Shown here piece after piece: positions 50,396 through 58,753 of a stretch of DNA of 64,000 bases. How positions within the stretch are numbered: position 1 is the stretch's first letter; each line of letters begins with the position of its first letter. Under the pieces are notes generated by a model that saw only the letters and a program-made list of their open reading frames with translations, had not been told where the DNA came from and made no database searches. Source of the DNA: Candidatus Cryptobacteroides avicola (GTDB lineage Bacteria; Bacteroidota; Bacteroidia; Bacteroidales; UBA932); the NCBI GenBank assembly GCA_017695115.1, contig JADILV010000024.1, forward strand, positions 62,001 through 126,000. Direction: 5' to 3'. The position numbers were made by a program, and so were the translations under genes.

Positions 50396-51907
50396 ATGAG
50401 CACCATCACAGAAGGGTTCCTTGACCACAAGATATTCAACATCGTATCACGGACGGCAGAAAAACTCGGCGTCAGGGCGTTTGTCATAGGCGGATATGTA
50501 AGGGACTGCTTTCTGGGCAGACCGTGCAAGGACATCGACATAGTAGTGGAAGGAAGCGGAATAGAACTGGCCGGAGCAGTAGGAGAAACAGTAAAGAGCA
50601 ATGTATCCGTATTCAAGAATTTCGGTACGGCCATGCTGCGCTACCGCGGTATGGAAGTAGAGTTCGTCGGCGCCAGGAAAGAATCCTACAGGAGGAATTC
50701 GCGCAAGCCGATCGTAGAAGACGGAACTCTTGAAGATGACCAGCTCAGAAGGGATTTCACGATAAATGCAATGGCATTCAGCCTGCAGAAAGAGGACTTC
50801 GGTGCGCTTGTAGACCCGTTCGGCGGGATACGTGACCTTGCTGCCGGCATTATCCGCACTCCGCTGGATCCGGATACGACATACAGCGACGATCCGCTCA
50901 GGATGATAAGGGCGATAAGGTTCGCGACGAAACTGACTTCCGGAGAAAGAGTGTTCCGGATTGTCCCTGAATCGCTTGAATCCATAAGGAAAAACAGGGA
51001 CAGACTGTCCATACTGTCCAGAGAAAGGATTACGGAAGAACTGAACAAGATACTGGTCTGCGAAAAGCCTTCGATCGGATTCAGGCTGTTGGATGAAACC
51101 GGACTTTTAGAATACATCCTCCCGCAGCTGACATGCCTCAAAGGGGTGGAGACAGTCGAGGGAAAAGGACACAAGGAAAACTTCAGCCACACGCTTGAGG
51201 TCCTGGATAACGTGGCGTCATACGAAGCTGCCATGATTTCCGAAGGAAAACTGTTCGACTATGACTATGAGGACGGGACGGAAGTCGTACGTCCGCGTAC
51301 CGGGCCGAATCTGTGGCTCAGATGGGCGGCCCTCCTGCACGACATAGCCAAGCCGGCCACCAAACGGTATTCCCCGAATACCGGCTGGACATTCCACGGG
51401 CACGAAGTCGTCGGCGCAAGAATGATCCCAAAGCTGTTCCAGCAGATGAAACTCCCGCTGAACGAAAAGATGAAATATGTCCAGAAGCTCGTGAGCCTGC
51501 ACCTCAGACCCATTGCCCTTGTAACGGATGAAGTCACGGATTCCGCCGTAAGACGGCTGCTTTTCGATGCAGGGAACGACATAGATGACCTCATGCTGCT
51601 GTGCAATGCGGACATCACATCCAAAAACCTTAAAAAAGTAGAACGGCTAAGGAAGAACTTTGAATTGGTGAAGCAGAAACTTGCGGATGTGGAAGCCAAA
51701 GATGCCATAAGGAATTTCAAGAATCCGATAACCGGAGAATATATTATGCAGCTTTACGGCATTCCGCCATGCCGGGAAATAGGAATCATCAAGGAATATG
51801 TAAAGAACGCCATCCTGGACGGTGTAATCGAGAACAGGTTCGAGGAAGCGGACAGGCTGATGAGGGAAAAGGCCGCCGAACTCGGCTTCACGGAAAAGTT
51901 ATCGTAA
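50396..51907 (+). CDS. cca: CCA tRNA nucleotidyltransferase with HD domain
   Basis: This 503-residue enzyme has the nucleotidyltransferase head (FVIGGYVRDCFLGRPCKDIDIVVEG, with the DxD at DID), RRDFTINAMAF, the neck (YSDDPLRMIRAIRFATKL), and a C-terminal HD phosphohydrolase domain (LLHDIAKPATKRY, HGHEVVGARM). It adds or repairs the 3' CCA on tRNAs, consistent with the tRNA genes here, which do not encode CCA. The recombinase gene follows 15 bases later. Confidence 0.95.
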   Translation: MSTITEGFLDHKIFNIVSRTAEKLGVRAFVIGGYVRDCFLGRPCKDIDIVVEGSGIELAGAVGETVKSNVSVFKNFGTAMLRYRGMEVEFVGARKESYRRNSRKPIVEDGTLEDDQLRRDFTINAMAFSLQKEDFGALVDPFGGIRDLAAGIIRTPLDPDTTYSDDPLRMIRAIRFATKLTSGERVFRIVPESLESIRKNRDRLSILSRERITEELNKILVCEKPSIGFRLLDETGLLEYILPQLTCLKGVETVEGKGHKENFSHTLEVLDNVASYEAAMISEGKLFDYDYEDGTEVVRPRTGPNLWLRWAALLHDIAKPATKRYSPNTGWTFHGHEVVGARMIPKLFQQMKLPLNEKMKYVQKLVSLHLRPIALVTDEVTDSAVRRLLFDAGNDIDDLMLLCNADITSKNLKKVERLRKNFELVKQKLADVEAKDAIRNFKNPITGEYIMQLYGIPPCREIGIIKEYVKNAILDGVIENRFEEADRLMREKAAELGFTEKLS

Positions 51908-51922
51908 CCGGACTCAAATACG

Positions 51923-53011
51923 ATGTCCCTGATAGACAAATATCTGGAATACATAGCCAATGTCCGCAGATATTCAAGGCGGACACAGGAAATCTATGCC
52001 GAGGTCCTGAAGGACTTTACGAAATTCGCAATCACCGAGGCAGCCTCCCCGGAACAGGTCACCGACCTCATGCTCAAAGAATCCCTTACTCCACTGGTAA
52101 TCAGAGGCTACGAGATGAATCTACTGGATAAAAGAGGGCTCAGCCCCAGGACAGTAAACCTGCATATTTCAGTACTGAGCGGGCTCTGCAGATTCCTGAT
52201 GAAAACGGATATCCTTACCGCGAACCCGGCCAAAGCCGTATCCAGGCCTAAACAGGAAAAACGGCTGCCCGTATTCTACCGCAAGGATGCCATGGCCGGA
52301 TACTTTGCGGAAAGCGACATTTTTGCAGGAGAAGACATCCTGACATCTCCGGAAGAATTCATGGAACGCTATACGGCAGCAAAGTCCAGACCGGGATACA
52401 GGATAGAAAATGATCCGGTATATTCCGAAATGTCAAAACTTGCAGAAAAGCCGGACAGGTTTGCCGCATGGCTTTTCGAAAAACGGCTTAAAAGGGCTAT
52501 CGTATCCACCCTGTATGCTACGGGGATACGAAGATCCGAACTCGTTTCCATGAGAAGGGACAGCATAGATTTCGACAGACGGATAATGAGAGTCACCGGT
52601 AAAGGGGATAAAACAAGAGAAATTCCTCTGGTTCCTTCTCTTTGTAAAGAAATTTCATTATATTTACAAGCAGTTGAGGCGACAGTCTGTGGAAACCGGC
52701 AGTGGGACTCGCCGCTGTTTGTCACATCAAGGGGAACGGATATCTACCCCGAATATGTAGACAGGGCAGTCAAAAGCGAGCTCGGAGGCACAGAAGGGTT
52801 CACTGCAAGGAAATCCCCGCATGTCCTGCGACATACACTGGCTACAGAGCTACTTGAAGATGGGACAGACCTTAATTCCATAAAGGAACTTCTGGGACAC
52901 TCTTCTCTCGCTGCCACACAGGTATATACCCACAACTCCATCGCCAAACTGAAGAAAGTATATGAAACTGCCCATCCACGGGCAAAAAGCGGAGGTAAAC
53001 ATGGAGATTAG
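51923..53011 (+). CDS. XerC/D-type tyrosine recombinase with internal insert
   Basis: This 362-residue protein has the SAM-like N-terminal domain (SRRTQEIYAEVLKDF) and a full catalytic set: Arg203/204 (GIRRSELVSM), HVLRHTLATELLEDG, GHSSLAATQVYTH with the nucleophile Tyr335. Chromosomal Xer proteins have about 300 residues; here about 45-50 extra residues lie at roughly 135-185, between the core-binding and catalytic domains. Position between cca and hpf, in a housekeeping run, matches the usual place of the chromosomal XerC/D in this order. It probably resolves chromosome dimers. Confidence 0.88.
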   Translation: MSLIDKYLEYIANVRRYSRRTQEIYAEVLKDFTKFAITEAASPEQVTDLMLKESLTPLVIRGYEMNLLDKRGLSPRTVNLHISVLSGLCRFLMKTDILTANPAKAVSRPKQEKRLPVFYRKDAMAGYFAESDIFAGEDILTSPEEFMERYTAAKSRPGYRIENDPVYSEMSKLAEKPDRFAAWLFEKRLKRAIVSTLYATGIRRSELVSMRRDSIDFDRRIMRVTGKGDKTREIPLVPSLCKEISLYLQAVEATVCGNRQWDSPLFVTSRGTDIYPEYVDRAVKSELGGTEGFTARKSPHVLRHTLATELLEDGTDLNSIKELLGHSSLAATQVYTHNSIAKLKKVYETAHPRAKSGGKHGD

Positions 53012-53291
53012 AATCCAATCCATCAAATTCAACGCAGACCAGAAACTCCTTGACTTCGTAGAGAAGAAGGTTTCGAAGCTGGAGAAGTTCCATGACGGGA
53101 TCATCGGAGTAGATGTAGCGCTTTCGCTACTGGCAGAGCACCAGAACAAGAATGTAAAGGTTCATGTTCAGATTCCCGGAAATGACGTGGTAATAGAAAG
53201 AAACGCAAAAACGTTCGAGGACGCATTAGTCGATTGCGTAGATATCCTCAAAGACAAACTTGTAAGGGCAAAGGAGAAAAGGAACAATTAA
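53001..53291 (+). CDS. hpf: Ribosome hibernation promoting factor (HPF/RaiA family)
   Basis: This 96-residue protein (MEIRIQSIKFNADQKLLDFVE, KVHVQIPGNDVVIERNAKTFEDALVD) is the short-form HPF. It binds idle ribosomes in the decoding channel. The ATG at 53001 overlaps the recombinase stop by 11 bases, and GGAGG at 52991-52995 is one of the few Shine-Dalgarno-like sites seen here. An intrinsic terminator follows 36 bases after the stop. Confidence 0.93.
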   Translation: MEIRIQSIKFNADQKLLDFVEKKVSKLEKFHDGIIGVDVALSLLAEHQNKNVKVHVQIPGNDVVIERNAKTFEDALVDCVDILKDKLVRAKEKRNN

Positions 53292-53327
53292 AATACAGGA
53301 CAATACATACACGGTAATAAACAAAAG

Positions 53328-53360
53328 CGGGCGCCACGAATTGTGGCGCCCGTATATTTT
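53328..53360. terminator. Intrinsic terminator between hpf and the dehydrogenase gene
   Basis: A 10-bp GC-rich stem (53328-53337 with 53343-53352, 5-base loop) precedes TATATTTTT on the plus strand. It ends the hpf transcript and, lying between convergent genes, may act both ways. Confidence 0.8.
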
Positions 53361-53379
53361 TACCAGGGAAGGCCCCCTG

Positions 53380-54309
53380 TCACCATCCTTCGGCAATGTT
53401 GTCCGCAATCATGGAAACAAGGCGGGTGCGGGCTTCTACAGAGGCCCACGCTATATGGGGAGACAGTATCATGCGCTCCTTATGTACCATCTTCATAAAA
53501 GGGCTGTCTTCCGGAAGAGGCTCCGAAGAAAAGACATCCAGCGCCGCACCGGCAATCAGGCCGGCATCCACGGCGTCAGCCAGGGCAGCCTCATCGACTA
53601 TTCCTCCTCTGCCCATATTCACCAGAATGGCGGACCGTTTCATCAGACCGATCTGGTCTTTCCCTATAAGACCTGCCGTACGCTCATTATACGGAGCATG
53701 GACAGAAACTATGTCGGACTCCGACATCAGCCGTTCAAGAGGAAGGCTCGGATAATCCTTGCAATGCGATGTGCCGGACGTCGAGAAATAGCACACTTCC
53801 ATCCCGAATGCCTCCGCTACTTTGGCGACTCCGGTCCCGATATTTCCCATACCTATGATACCCAGTTTCTTCCCTGCCAGTTCATGATACGGGACAGAGA
53901 CATCGGTGAAAATACCGCTGCGGCTGTATCTGCCGGACTTGACACATCCGTCGAAATATGCGCTCCTGCCTTCAAGGGCCAGAATGTGCATGAATGTGGT
54001 CTGCACCACAGACCCCGTAGAGTATCCGGCCACGTTCCTCACTGGAATGCCTTTGGAAGCAGCATAGTCAAGATCAATATTGTTGACACCTGTTGCGGCC
54101 TCGCAGATAAGTTTCAGGCACCGGGCCGCATCTATAAGTTCCCTGGTGACCCTGATTTTATTGACTATAAGGACCTCGCAGTCACATACACGCTCCAGAG
54201 CTTCCTGCGGAGTGGATGTCTCATAGCAGACAAGCTGCCCCAAAGCCTGTATCGGAGAGAACGAAATGTCGCTGCCCATCGTTGCAGCATCAAGAAAGAC
54301 TATCTTCAT
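53380..54309 (-). CDS. D-2-hydroxyacid dehydrogenase (glycerate dehydrogenase type)
   Basis: This 309-residue enzyme has the NAD-binding motif GKKLGIIGMGNIGTGVAKVAEAFGM at about 155-178, the substrate Arg in VNMGRGGIVDE, and the catalytic His in SPHIAWAS. CEAATGVNNIDLDYAASKGIPVRNV is typical of the family. Hydroxypyruvate/glycerate is the most common substrate assigned to close relatives, but lactate or 3-phosphoglycerate enzymes share these motifs; the length argues against SerA with its extra ACT domain. It is downstream of tRNA-Leu. Confidence 0.87.
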   Translation of the reverse strand: MKIVFLDAATMGSDISFSPIQALGQLVCYETSTPQEALERVCDCEVLIVNKIRVTRELIDAARCLKLICEAATGVNNIDLDYAASKGIPVRNVAGYSTGSVVQTTFMHILALEGRSAYFDGCVKSGRYSRSGIFTDVSVPYHELAGKKLGIIGMGNIGTGVAKVAEAFGMEVCYFSTSGTSHCKDYPSLPLERLMSESDIVSVHAPYNERTAGLIGKDQIGLMKRSAILVNMGRGGIVDEAALADAVDAGLIAGAALDVFSSEPLPEDSPFMKMVHKERMILSPHIAWASVEARTRLVSMIADNIAEGW

Positions 54310-54375
54310 TTTCCTATGGATCTGTATTTCCTGTCTATGGTTCCGGAAATGTCATATACGTCAAAAAATACGAAA

Positions 54376-54405
54376 AGAGGATGAAACCGTCAGGAAACAT
54401 CCTCT
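54376..54405 (-). terminator. Terminator of tRNA-Leu
   Basis: An 8-bp stem (54376-54383 with 54398-54405) is followed on the minus strand by a T-rich run (54375 down to about 54362). It lies seven bases after the tRNA 3' end. Confidence 0.65.
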
Positions 54406-54411
54406 TCAACG

Positions 54412-54495
54412 TGCGCAGGATCAGAGTCGAACTGACACGCCATTTCTGGCACTACCTCCTGAGAGTAGCGCGTCTACCAATTTCGCCACCTGCGC
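54412..54495 (-). tRNA. tRNA-Leu (CAG)
   Basis: On the minus strand the acceptor strands GCGCAGG and CCTGCGC pair fully. The anticodon loop CTCAGGA carries CAG, and CAGTTCGACTCTG forms the T-arm. The extra arm between 54435 and 54450 is class II-like, as expected for leucine. CCA is not encoded. Confidence 0.93.
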
Positions 54496-54548
54496 CTCAA
54501 AAGTGGATGCAAAGATATAAAAGGTTTTTGAATTTGAAACTATTTTTT

Positions 54549-55319
54549 TCAAATTATTACATCAAAAGACACTGTAGTCTCCCAATCATTGACTTTGAAA
54601 ACCACATCGGCCTTGGCGTAATCTATCTCGACGCTGACATCCTCCAGATCTTCGGCTTTCCAGTCATAGCCGCTTTTTACTATATATTCCCCGAGTGCGA
54701 ATTCCCTCAGAATATCATTGTCCTCGGCTATCCTGAGAATCAGGGAAGAGTCATACTGCCGCGGAATCCTGACACTGCACAATCCGGCCTGGTCAGGTAT
54801 CGGAGAATATTCAAAAGCCCCGGGAACGGTTTCTCCACTGCAAGTGTATCCGCACGCATTGCCTGTTACGGAAAGTGAATAAGGATAGTCGCCTTCCGAC
54901 TTGATGTCGATAGTGACCCTGCAGAAGGATTTGTGCAGCATGGCTGTCAGGGACACCGATTCCTTGTCCGTATCAAGCTGTTCGGTCTGCAGGTACAGTT
55001 CCGGGAACTGTTCCCCTTCATTGACTGTAAACCCTTTGCCCGCAACAGAATCCCCCGTCCATCCGCTATAAATGTCCACTGTCGTGGATACCCGCCTGGC
55101 ACGGAATGTATAAAGTTCGTCATATCTGGCGGACGGGACCCTGTCGTCAAGGACCACGGCCCCGTCTGTCAGTGCAAGTATGTCAGTTATGCCGTGCCTG
55201 ACAGAATCGATTCCGGAAAAATCCACCATTACGGTACACGGACATTGAGTCCTGTCCTCCTTTATTGAGCATCCGGTCAGCACCGTCAGTACAATAATCT
55301 GAAATACAATGTTTTTCAT
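54549..55319 (-). CDS. FimB/Mfa2-type fimbrial anchor lipoprotein
   Basis: This 256-residue protein starts MKNIVFQIIVLTVLTGCSIK with a lipobox Cys, then EDRTQCPC, the DRxxCP signature of Mfa2/FimB anchor subunits. A beta-rich body follows (VMVDFSGIDSV, SLTAMLHKSFCRVTIDI). In Porphyromonas such proteins fix fimbriae to the outer membrane and set their length. The ATG at 55319 sits four bases after the fimbrillin stop. It is the last gene of the fimbrial operon. Confidence 0.85.
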   Translation of the reverse strand: MKNIVFQIIVLTVLTGCSIKEDRTQCPCTVMVDFSGIDSVRHGITDILALTDGAVVLDDRVPSARYDELYTFRARRVSTTVDIYSGWTGDSVAGKGFTVNEGEQFPELYLQTEQLDTDKESVSLTAMLHKSFCRVTIDIKSEGDYPYSLSVTGNACGYTCSGETVPGAFEYSPIPDQAGLCSVRIPRQYDSSLILRIAEDNDILREFALGEYIVKSGYDWKAEDLEDVSVEIDYAKADVVFKVNDWETTVSFDVII

Positions 55320-55323
55320 AAAA

Positions 55324-56334
55324 TCAGATAGTAACACTTGTATCAGACCCTTCCTCCCATGAATTGACGGTCACGGTAAATGTGGCCTGCGAATAGGAGA
55401 CCGGAGTGTCCGGGTTTTCCGACCCGATACGGGTGATTACAAGTTCCGATATATTGTATGTATGGTTGTTCTTTATATCCGATATGGAAATAGGGTAATA
55501 GCACAGTTTGCCGTTTATCGATGCCTCTACAACGAGTCTGGTACAGCGTGCCGATCCTGCTTTTCCGGCCGTGGCAGGGTTGGGATAACAATAGAAATAA
55601 TGGGCTACAGAATACGGGGCCGAACTGGAAGCGACAGCAGCGGTAAGATCCTTACTGTTCAGGAGGGATGGAAGGTCCCCGTCCTTGTCGCATTTGCCTG
55701 CGTTGTACCATACGGTAGGAGTATAGGCATTTCCCTGAGAAGCGTCTGCCCCATACCTGGTGTCTCCATATTTCATATCCCCGGCAGCGTTCACCAGATA
55801 GATTCTCTTTATCTGGATAGAAGTGCCGTTATACTGTGGAAGTTCCAGTTTGTTGGTAATCTTCTGTATAGACACTCTTGCCACCATTCTGGTCACCGGT
55901 ATTGACACCGTTCCGGAAGCAGCGGATACATCCTTGGAGGCTGAACCGTACATGACAAAAGCTCCGGGGGCATTGTCTTTCAGATTCGATATCCTGGCAT
56001 CCAGAGCAGCCTTGGTCAGGGCATTATTGATATCGGGAGCATTGGCCAGAGCCACTATGGTCTTTGTACCTGATGTACATTGGGTGACTACCTTATTCGA
56101 CAATGACTTGCCGTAAGCCTCCAGGACTCCGCTGCTGCGGAATACATAGATCTGCAGTGAATTCACTTTTGCCTCATCGGCTACTGACTGGGCTTTTACG
56201 GCAGGTCCAGGCACCGAGATTTCCAGCGGGAACCGGGTTTCTTCAATTGTGTCCACCGAAACATTTTCTTTTGAACATCCGGATGCAGCCAGGATCATGG
56301 CAATGGCTGCGAAAATAAATTTCGTTTTCATCAT
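55324..56334 (-). CDS. Fimbrillin-type lipoprotein (FimA/Mfa1-like)
   Basis: This 336-residue protein has a lipobox (LAASGC, Cys20). The first domain is that of major fimbrillins: LEISVPGPAVKAQSVADEAKVNSLQIYVFRS, then TSGTKTIVALANAP and ITRMVARVSI-like residues (PVTRMVARVSIQKI). The Arg-rich protease-processed strand of FimA-type subunits probably lies in the first 60 residues. It is likely the main shaft or a tip subunit. Only one fimbrillin is in this locus. Confidence 0.82.
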   Translation of the reverse strand: MMKTKFIFAAIAMILAASGCSKENVSVDTIEETRFPLEISVPGPAVKAQSVADEAKVNSLQIYVFRSSGVLEAYGKSLSNKVVTQCTSGTKTIVALANAPDINNALTKAALDARISNLKDNAPGAFVMYGSASKDVSAASGTVSIPVTRMVARVSIQKITNKLELPQYNGTSIQIKRIYLVNAAGDMKYGDTRYGADASQGNAYTPTVWYNAGKCDKDGDLPSLLNSKDLTAAVASSSAPYSVAHYFYCYPNPATAGKAGSARCTRLVVEASINGKLCYYPISISDIKNNHTYNISELVITRIGSENPDTPVSYSQATFTVTVNSWEEGSDTSVTI

Positions 56335-56346
56335 AATTGTTCTGTT

Positions 56347-58185
56347 TTATTCATATTTTAAAGTAAACATTTGGATTTCAGGGTCCAGACGTCCGCGATG
56401 CAGCATCGACGGATCCAGTCCGACACATTTGTCATAAATTTCAGAGGCTTCATCCTCCCTGCCCAGTCTGGACAAGGCGAGAGCCTTAAGATACAAGGCT
56501 CTGGCGGAAAGATCCCCGAGTCCGTCCAGTATTTCCAGCGCCTTGGAATCATATCCTGAGGACAGGTATGCAAGGGCGGAATTGTAGTCACGGTATTTCC
56601 CCAGTATCTCTACCGCCTTCGAGTAATCCAGAGATGTCAGCGCCTCTACACCCTTCATATAGACAGAATCCAGTTCCGAAGTATAGACCGTATCTCTGGC
56701 CATATTCTTCCTGTGCAGGTAGAAATCGAGCCTGACTGTCCTCAGTCTTGGATATATTTTCTCTCTCAGGTATCTGTACTCGGGCAGGCCGTGCAGCACG
56801 GTTTCGGAACTGTCAGGGCTCTGCTGATACGGCAATGAAAGGATCCTGTTCCTGGATGCGGAGGATACAGAAGGATCATTGGCCACAATAGCGGCAAACA
56901 ATTTCCAGTTTTCAGGTATTGATGCACTCCTCAGAATGCCTGCGGAACCGTTTCCGGTGCTTTCAGACAGGAGTTTCATAACAGTCTCCGCACGGCGGCC
57001 GGCCAAAGAGGAATTGTACCTGTAGCTCCCTTCCAGTGAACACGATGCGGTGACAACCACTGAATCGGCCTCATAATCGTTCATACCCAGCATGGATTCC
57101 ATGTTACCGCGTATCCTGGCGAGTTCCGCGGCATTGGCGGCTACAAGAGTATCGAGATCCGCAGAGCCCTTGCCGAAATCCAGCACTGCATTCGTATAGT
57201 CATATACATTACGTTCCACCACTACAGACCTGTAATGCGGAGAAAGGTCTGCCAATGTCGAAAGCGAACTGACATAGAAATCGATCCTGCTCCTGCCGGG
57301 AAGGCTGTAGACAAGCCTGCCGTCTTCGTAGATGCCTCCGGAAATGGTCACAGGTATCTTCTTGAGCCCGGGACGGCTTTCTACCGTCTGGGTATAACGG
57401 TAGCATACTTCACCTCCGGAAGTCATTACGGTATCCAGCCGCACCCAGCCTGTCAGACCTCCTGTCAGCTTCTCCAGCATCATTTCCGATTTCTCTTCTT
57501 TCTTCCGGTTCCGCCGGACAAGTCCGTCACGGGTATAATGTCTGAGAACCTCGCTGCGGGTCACACCGAATATGCTTGCCGCCTCCGGATCGGAGATAAC
57601 GGACGTATCGTTCTTCATGGCATAGATCCCGGGATAGTTCCTTTCAATGAAAATCTCCAGAGGCCTGACCATCACAAATCCCGAACTGTCCCTGATTATC
57701 GATGAAACGAACTCCTTGTAGCGCTCGTATCCCCTCATCTGCTGCGATCTGTATCCGGCTCCGGTCACAAGAACCGGGTCCAGACGCAATGAATCTTCAC
57801 CCACGGCCATCTCCGGAAAAATCCTGAGCTGCCATCTGGAAGAGACAAGTGCGGAAGGTACTGTAACATCAAATTCTACGGTAACCTTTCCGGCCCGCTC
57901 CGCAACATTCCTGAAACGGGCTACCACTTTCGATGCATTGATAACGTCAACCGCTACCATCTCCCCTGTCTCCAGATCCTTTACGGCATTCATTATGGAC
58001 GGACCGTCATCTTTCTCTGCAGCAGTCTTCCCGGCCACAGCAGTATCCGTATCTTCATCCTCTTCATAAGAAGGTACCGATACATCCACGTCAACGCGTG
58101 ACCTGCTGATATCCGCAAGCTGTCTTGAGCCTGAACAGGAAGCCGCCAGAATCACCATCAGACACAAAAACTTTCTTCCCAACAT
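56347..58185 (-). CDS. OmpA/TPR-like lipoprotein of the fimbrial operon
   Basis: This 612-residue lipoprotein (MLGRKFLCLMVILAASC) has a beta-sandwich at about 75-150 (VVARFRNVAERAGKVTVEFDVTV), an OmpA-like segment at about 335-420 (LDFGKGSADLDTLVAANAAELARIRGNM, SCSLEGSYRYNSSLAGRRAETVMKLL) and a C-terminal helical-repeat region (DYSKAVEILGKYRDYNSALAYL, ALYLKALALSRLGREDEASE). It resembles the DUF3868/OmpA proteins that sit beside DUF3575 and Mfa2 genes; I cannot confirm the DUF. Two ATGs, 58185 and 58197, are possible; the first avoids overlap with DUF3575. Confidence 0.65.
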   Translation of the reverse strand: MLGRKFLCLMVILAASCSGSRQLADISRSRVDVDVSVPSYEEDEDTDTAVAGKTAAEKDDGPSIMNAVKDLETGEMVAVDVINASKVVARFRNVAERAGKVTVEFDVTVPSALVSSRWQLRIFPEMAVGEDSLRLDPVLVTGAGYRSQQMRGYERYKEFVSSIIRDSSGFVMVRPLEIFIERNYPGIYAMKNDTSVISDPEAASIFGVTRSEVLRHYTRDGLVRRNRKKEEKSEMMLEKLTGGLTGWVRLDTVMTSGGEVCYRYTQTVESRPGLKKIPVTISGGIYEDGRLVYSLPGRSRIDFYVSSLSTLADLSPHYRSVVVERNVYDYTNAVLDFGKGSADLDTLVAANAAELARIRGNMESMLGMNDYEADSVVVTASCSLEGSYRYNSSLAGRRAETVMKLLSESTGNGSAGILRSASIPENWKLFAAIVANDPSVSSASRNRILSLPYQQSPDSSETVLHGLPEYRYLREKIYPRLRTVRLDFYLHRKNMARDTVYTSELDSVYMKGVEALTSLDYSKAVEILGKYRDYNSALAYLSSGYDSKALEILDGLGDLSARALYLKALALSRLGREDEASEIYDKCVGLDPSMLHRGRLDPEIQMFTLKYE

Positions 58186-58186
58186 G

Positions 58187-58753
58187 TCAGAATACATACG
58201 AAAGAGAAATCATCACATCATTCGGGAGGAGGAATGCCCCTTCACCCTTTTCTGTAGTAAGTCCGCATGACGGACAACTGTAATACACATACCTGCCGTA
58301 GCCGCCCCACAGGCCTATTCCGAACTCTATGTTCAGATGCGGATGGAGCATGTACGTATATCCGGCACCTGCGCCTATTCCGAATCTGTCGCCTTCCTCG
58401 GTAGAAGGATCCGGCAGACCTCCGGTATTGTATTCCTGGTATTGCAGCTTGCCGGAAAACCACCACCCGGAATATGTATGCCACAGCCAGTATCTGGCTC
58501 CTGCAGCGTAACTCTGCTGCCTGTCCTGCAGCTGCTTTCCGGGCTTGTCCTTATTGAATGTCCACGGATTGTACCTTACTGATGCCGCAACGCTCCAGTG
58601 TCTGGACACGGCATAGGAGGCTTCCGCATTAAGCGTAGCGAAATCCAGGTATCCGAGCAGGTCCGTAGAGACCGATATCCTCTGTCCGTATGACGCATTC
58701 GCCGACAGAAAAGCCGTAAAGGCCATCAGGACATATTTCACAACCGCTTTCAT
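58187..58753 (-). CDS. DUF3575 outer membrane protein
   Basis: This 188-residue protein has a signal peptide (MKAVVKYVLMAFTAFLSANASYGQ) and the DUF3575 pattern: RISVSTDLLGYLDFATLNAEASYAVSRHWSVAASVRYNPW, GARYWLWHTYSGWWFSGKLQYQEYN and a C-terminal strand ending SLSYVF. It is likely a small outer membrane barrel. ATG 58753 overlaps the upstream stop as ATGA. DUF3575 genes occur beside Mfa-type fimbrial genes in Bacteroidales, as here. Confidence 0.85.
   Translation of the reverse strand: MKAVVKYVLMAFTAFLSANASYGQRISVSTDLLGYLDFATLNAEASYAVSRHWSVAASVRYNPWTFNKDKPGKQLQDRQQSYAAGARYWLWHTYSGWWFSGKLQYQEYNTGGLPDPSTEEGDRFGIGAGAGYTYMLHPHLNIEFGIGLWGGYGRYVYYSCPSCGLTTEKGEGAFLLPNDVMISLSYVF

Noticed and set aside
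49406..50428. A 340-codon minus-strand frame over the shikimate kinase fusion
   Set aside because: It mirrors the plus-strand gene along its whole length and has no motif. Long antisense frames are common in this genome's codon usage.
53341..54384. A 347-codon plus-strand frame opposite the dehydrogenase gene
   Set aside because: It begins inside a terminator, has an odd composition rich in His and Arg, and covers an intact NAD-dependent dehydrogenase on the other strand.
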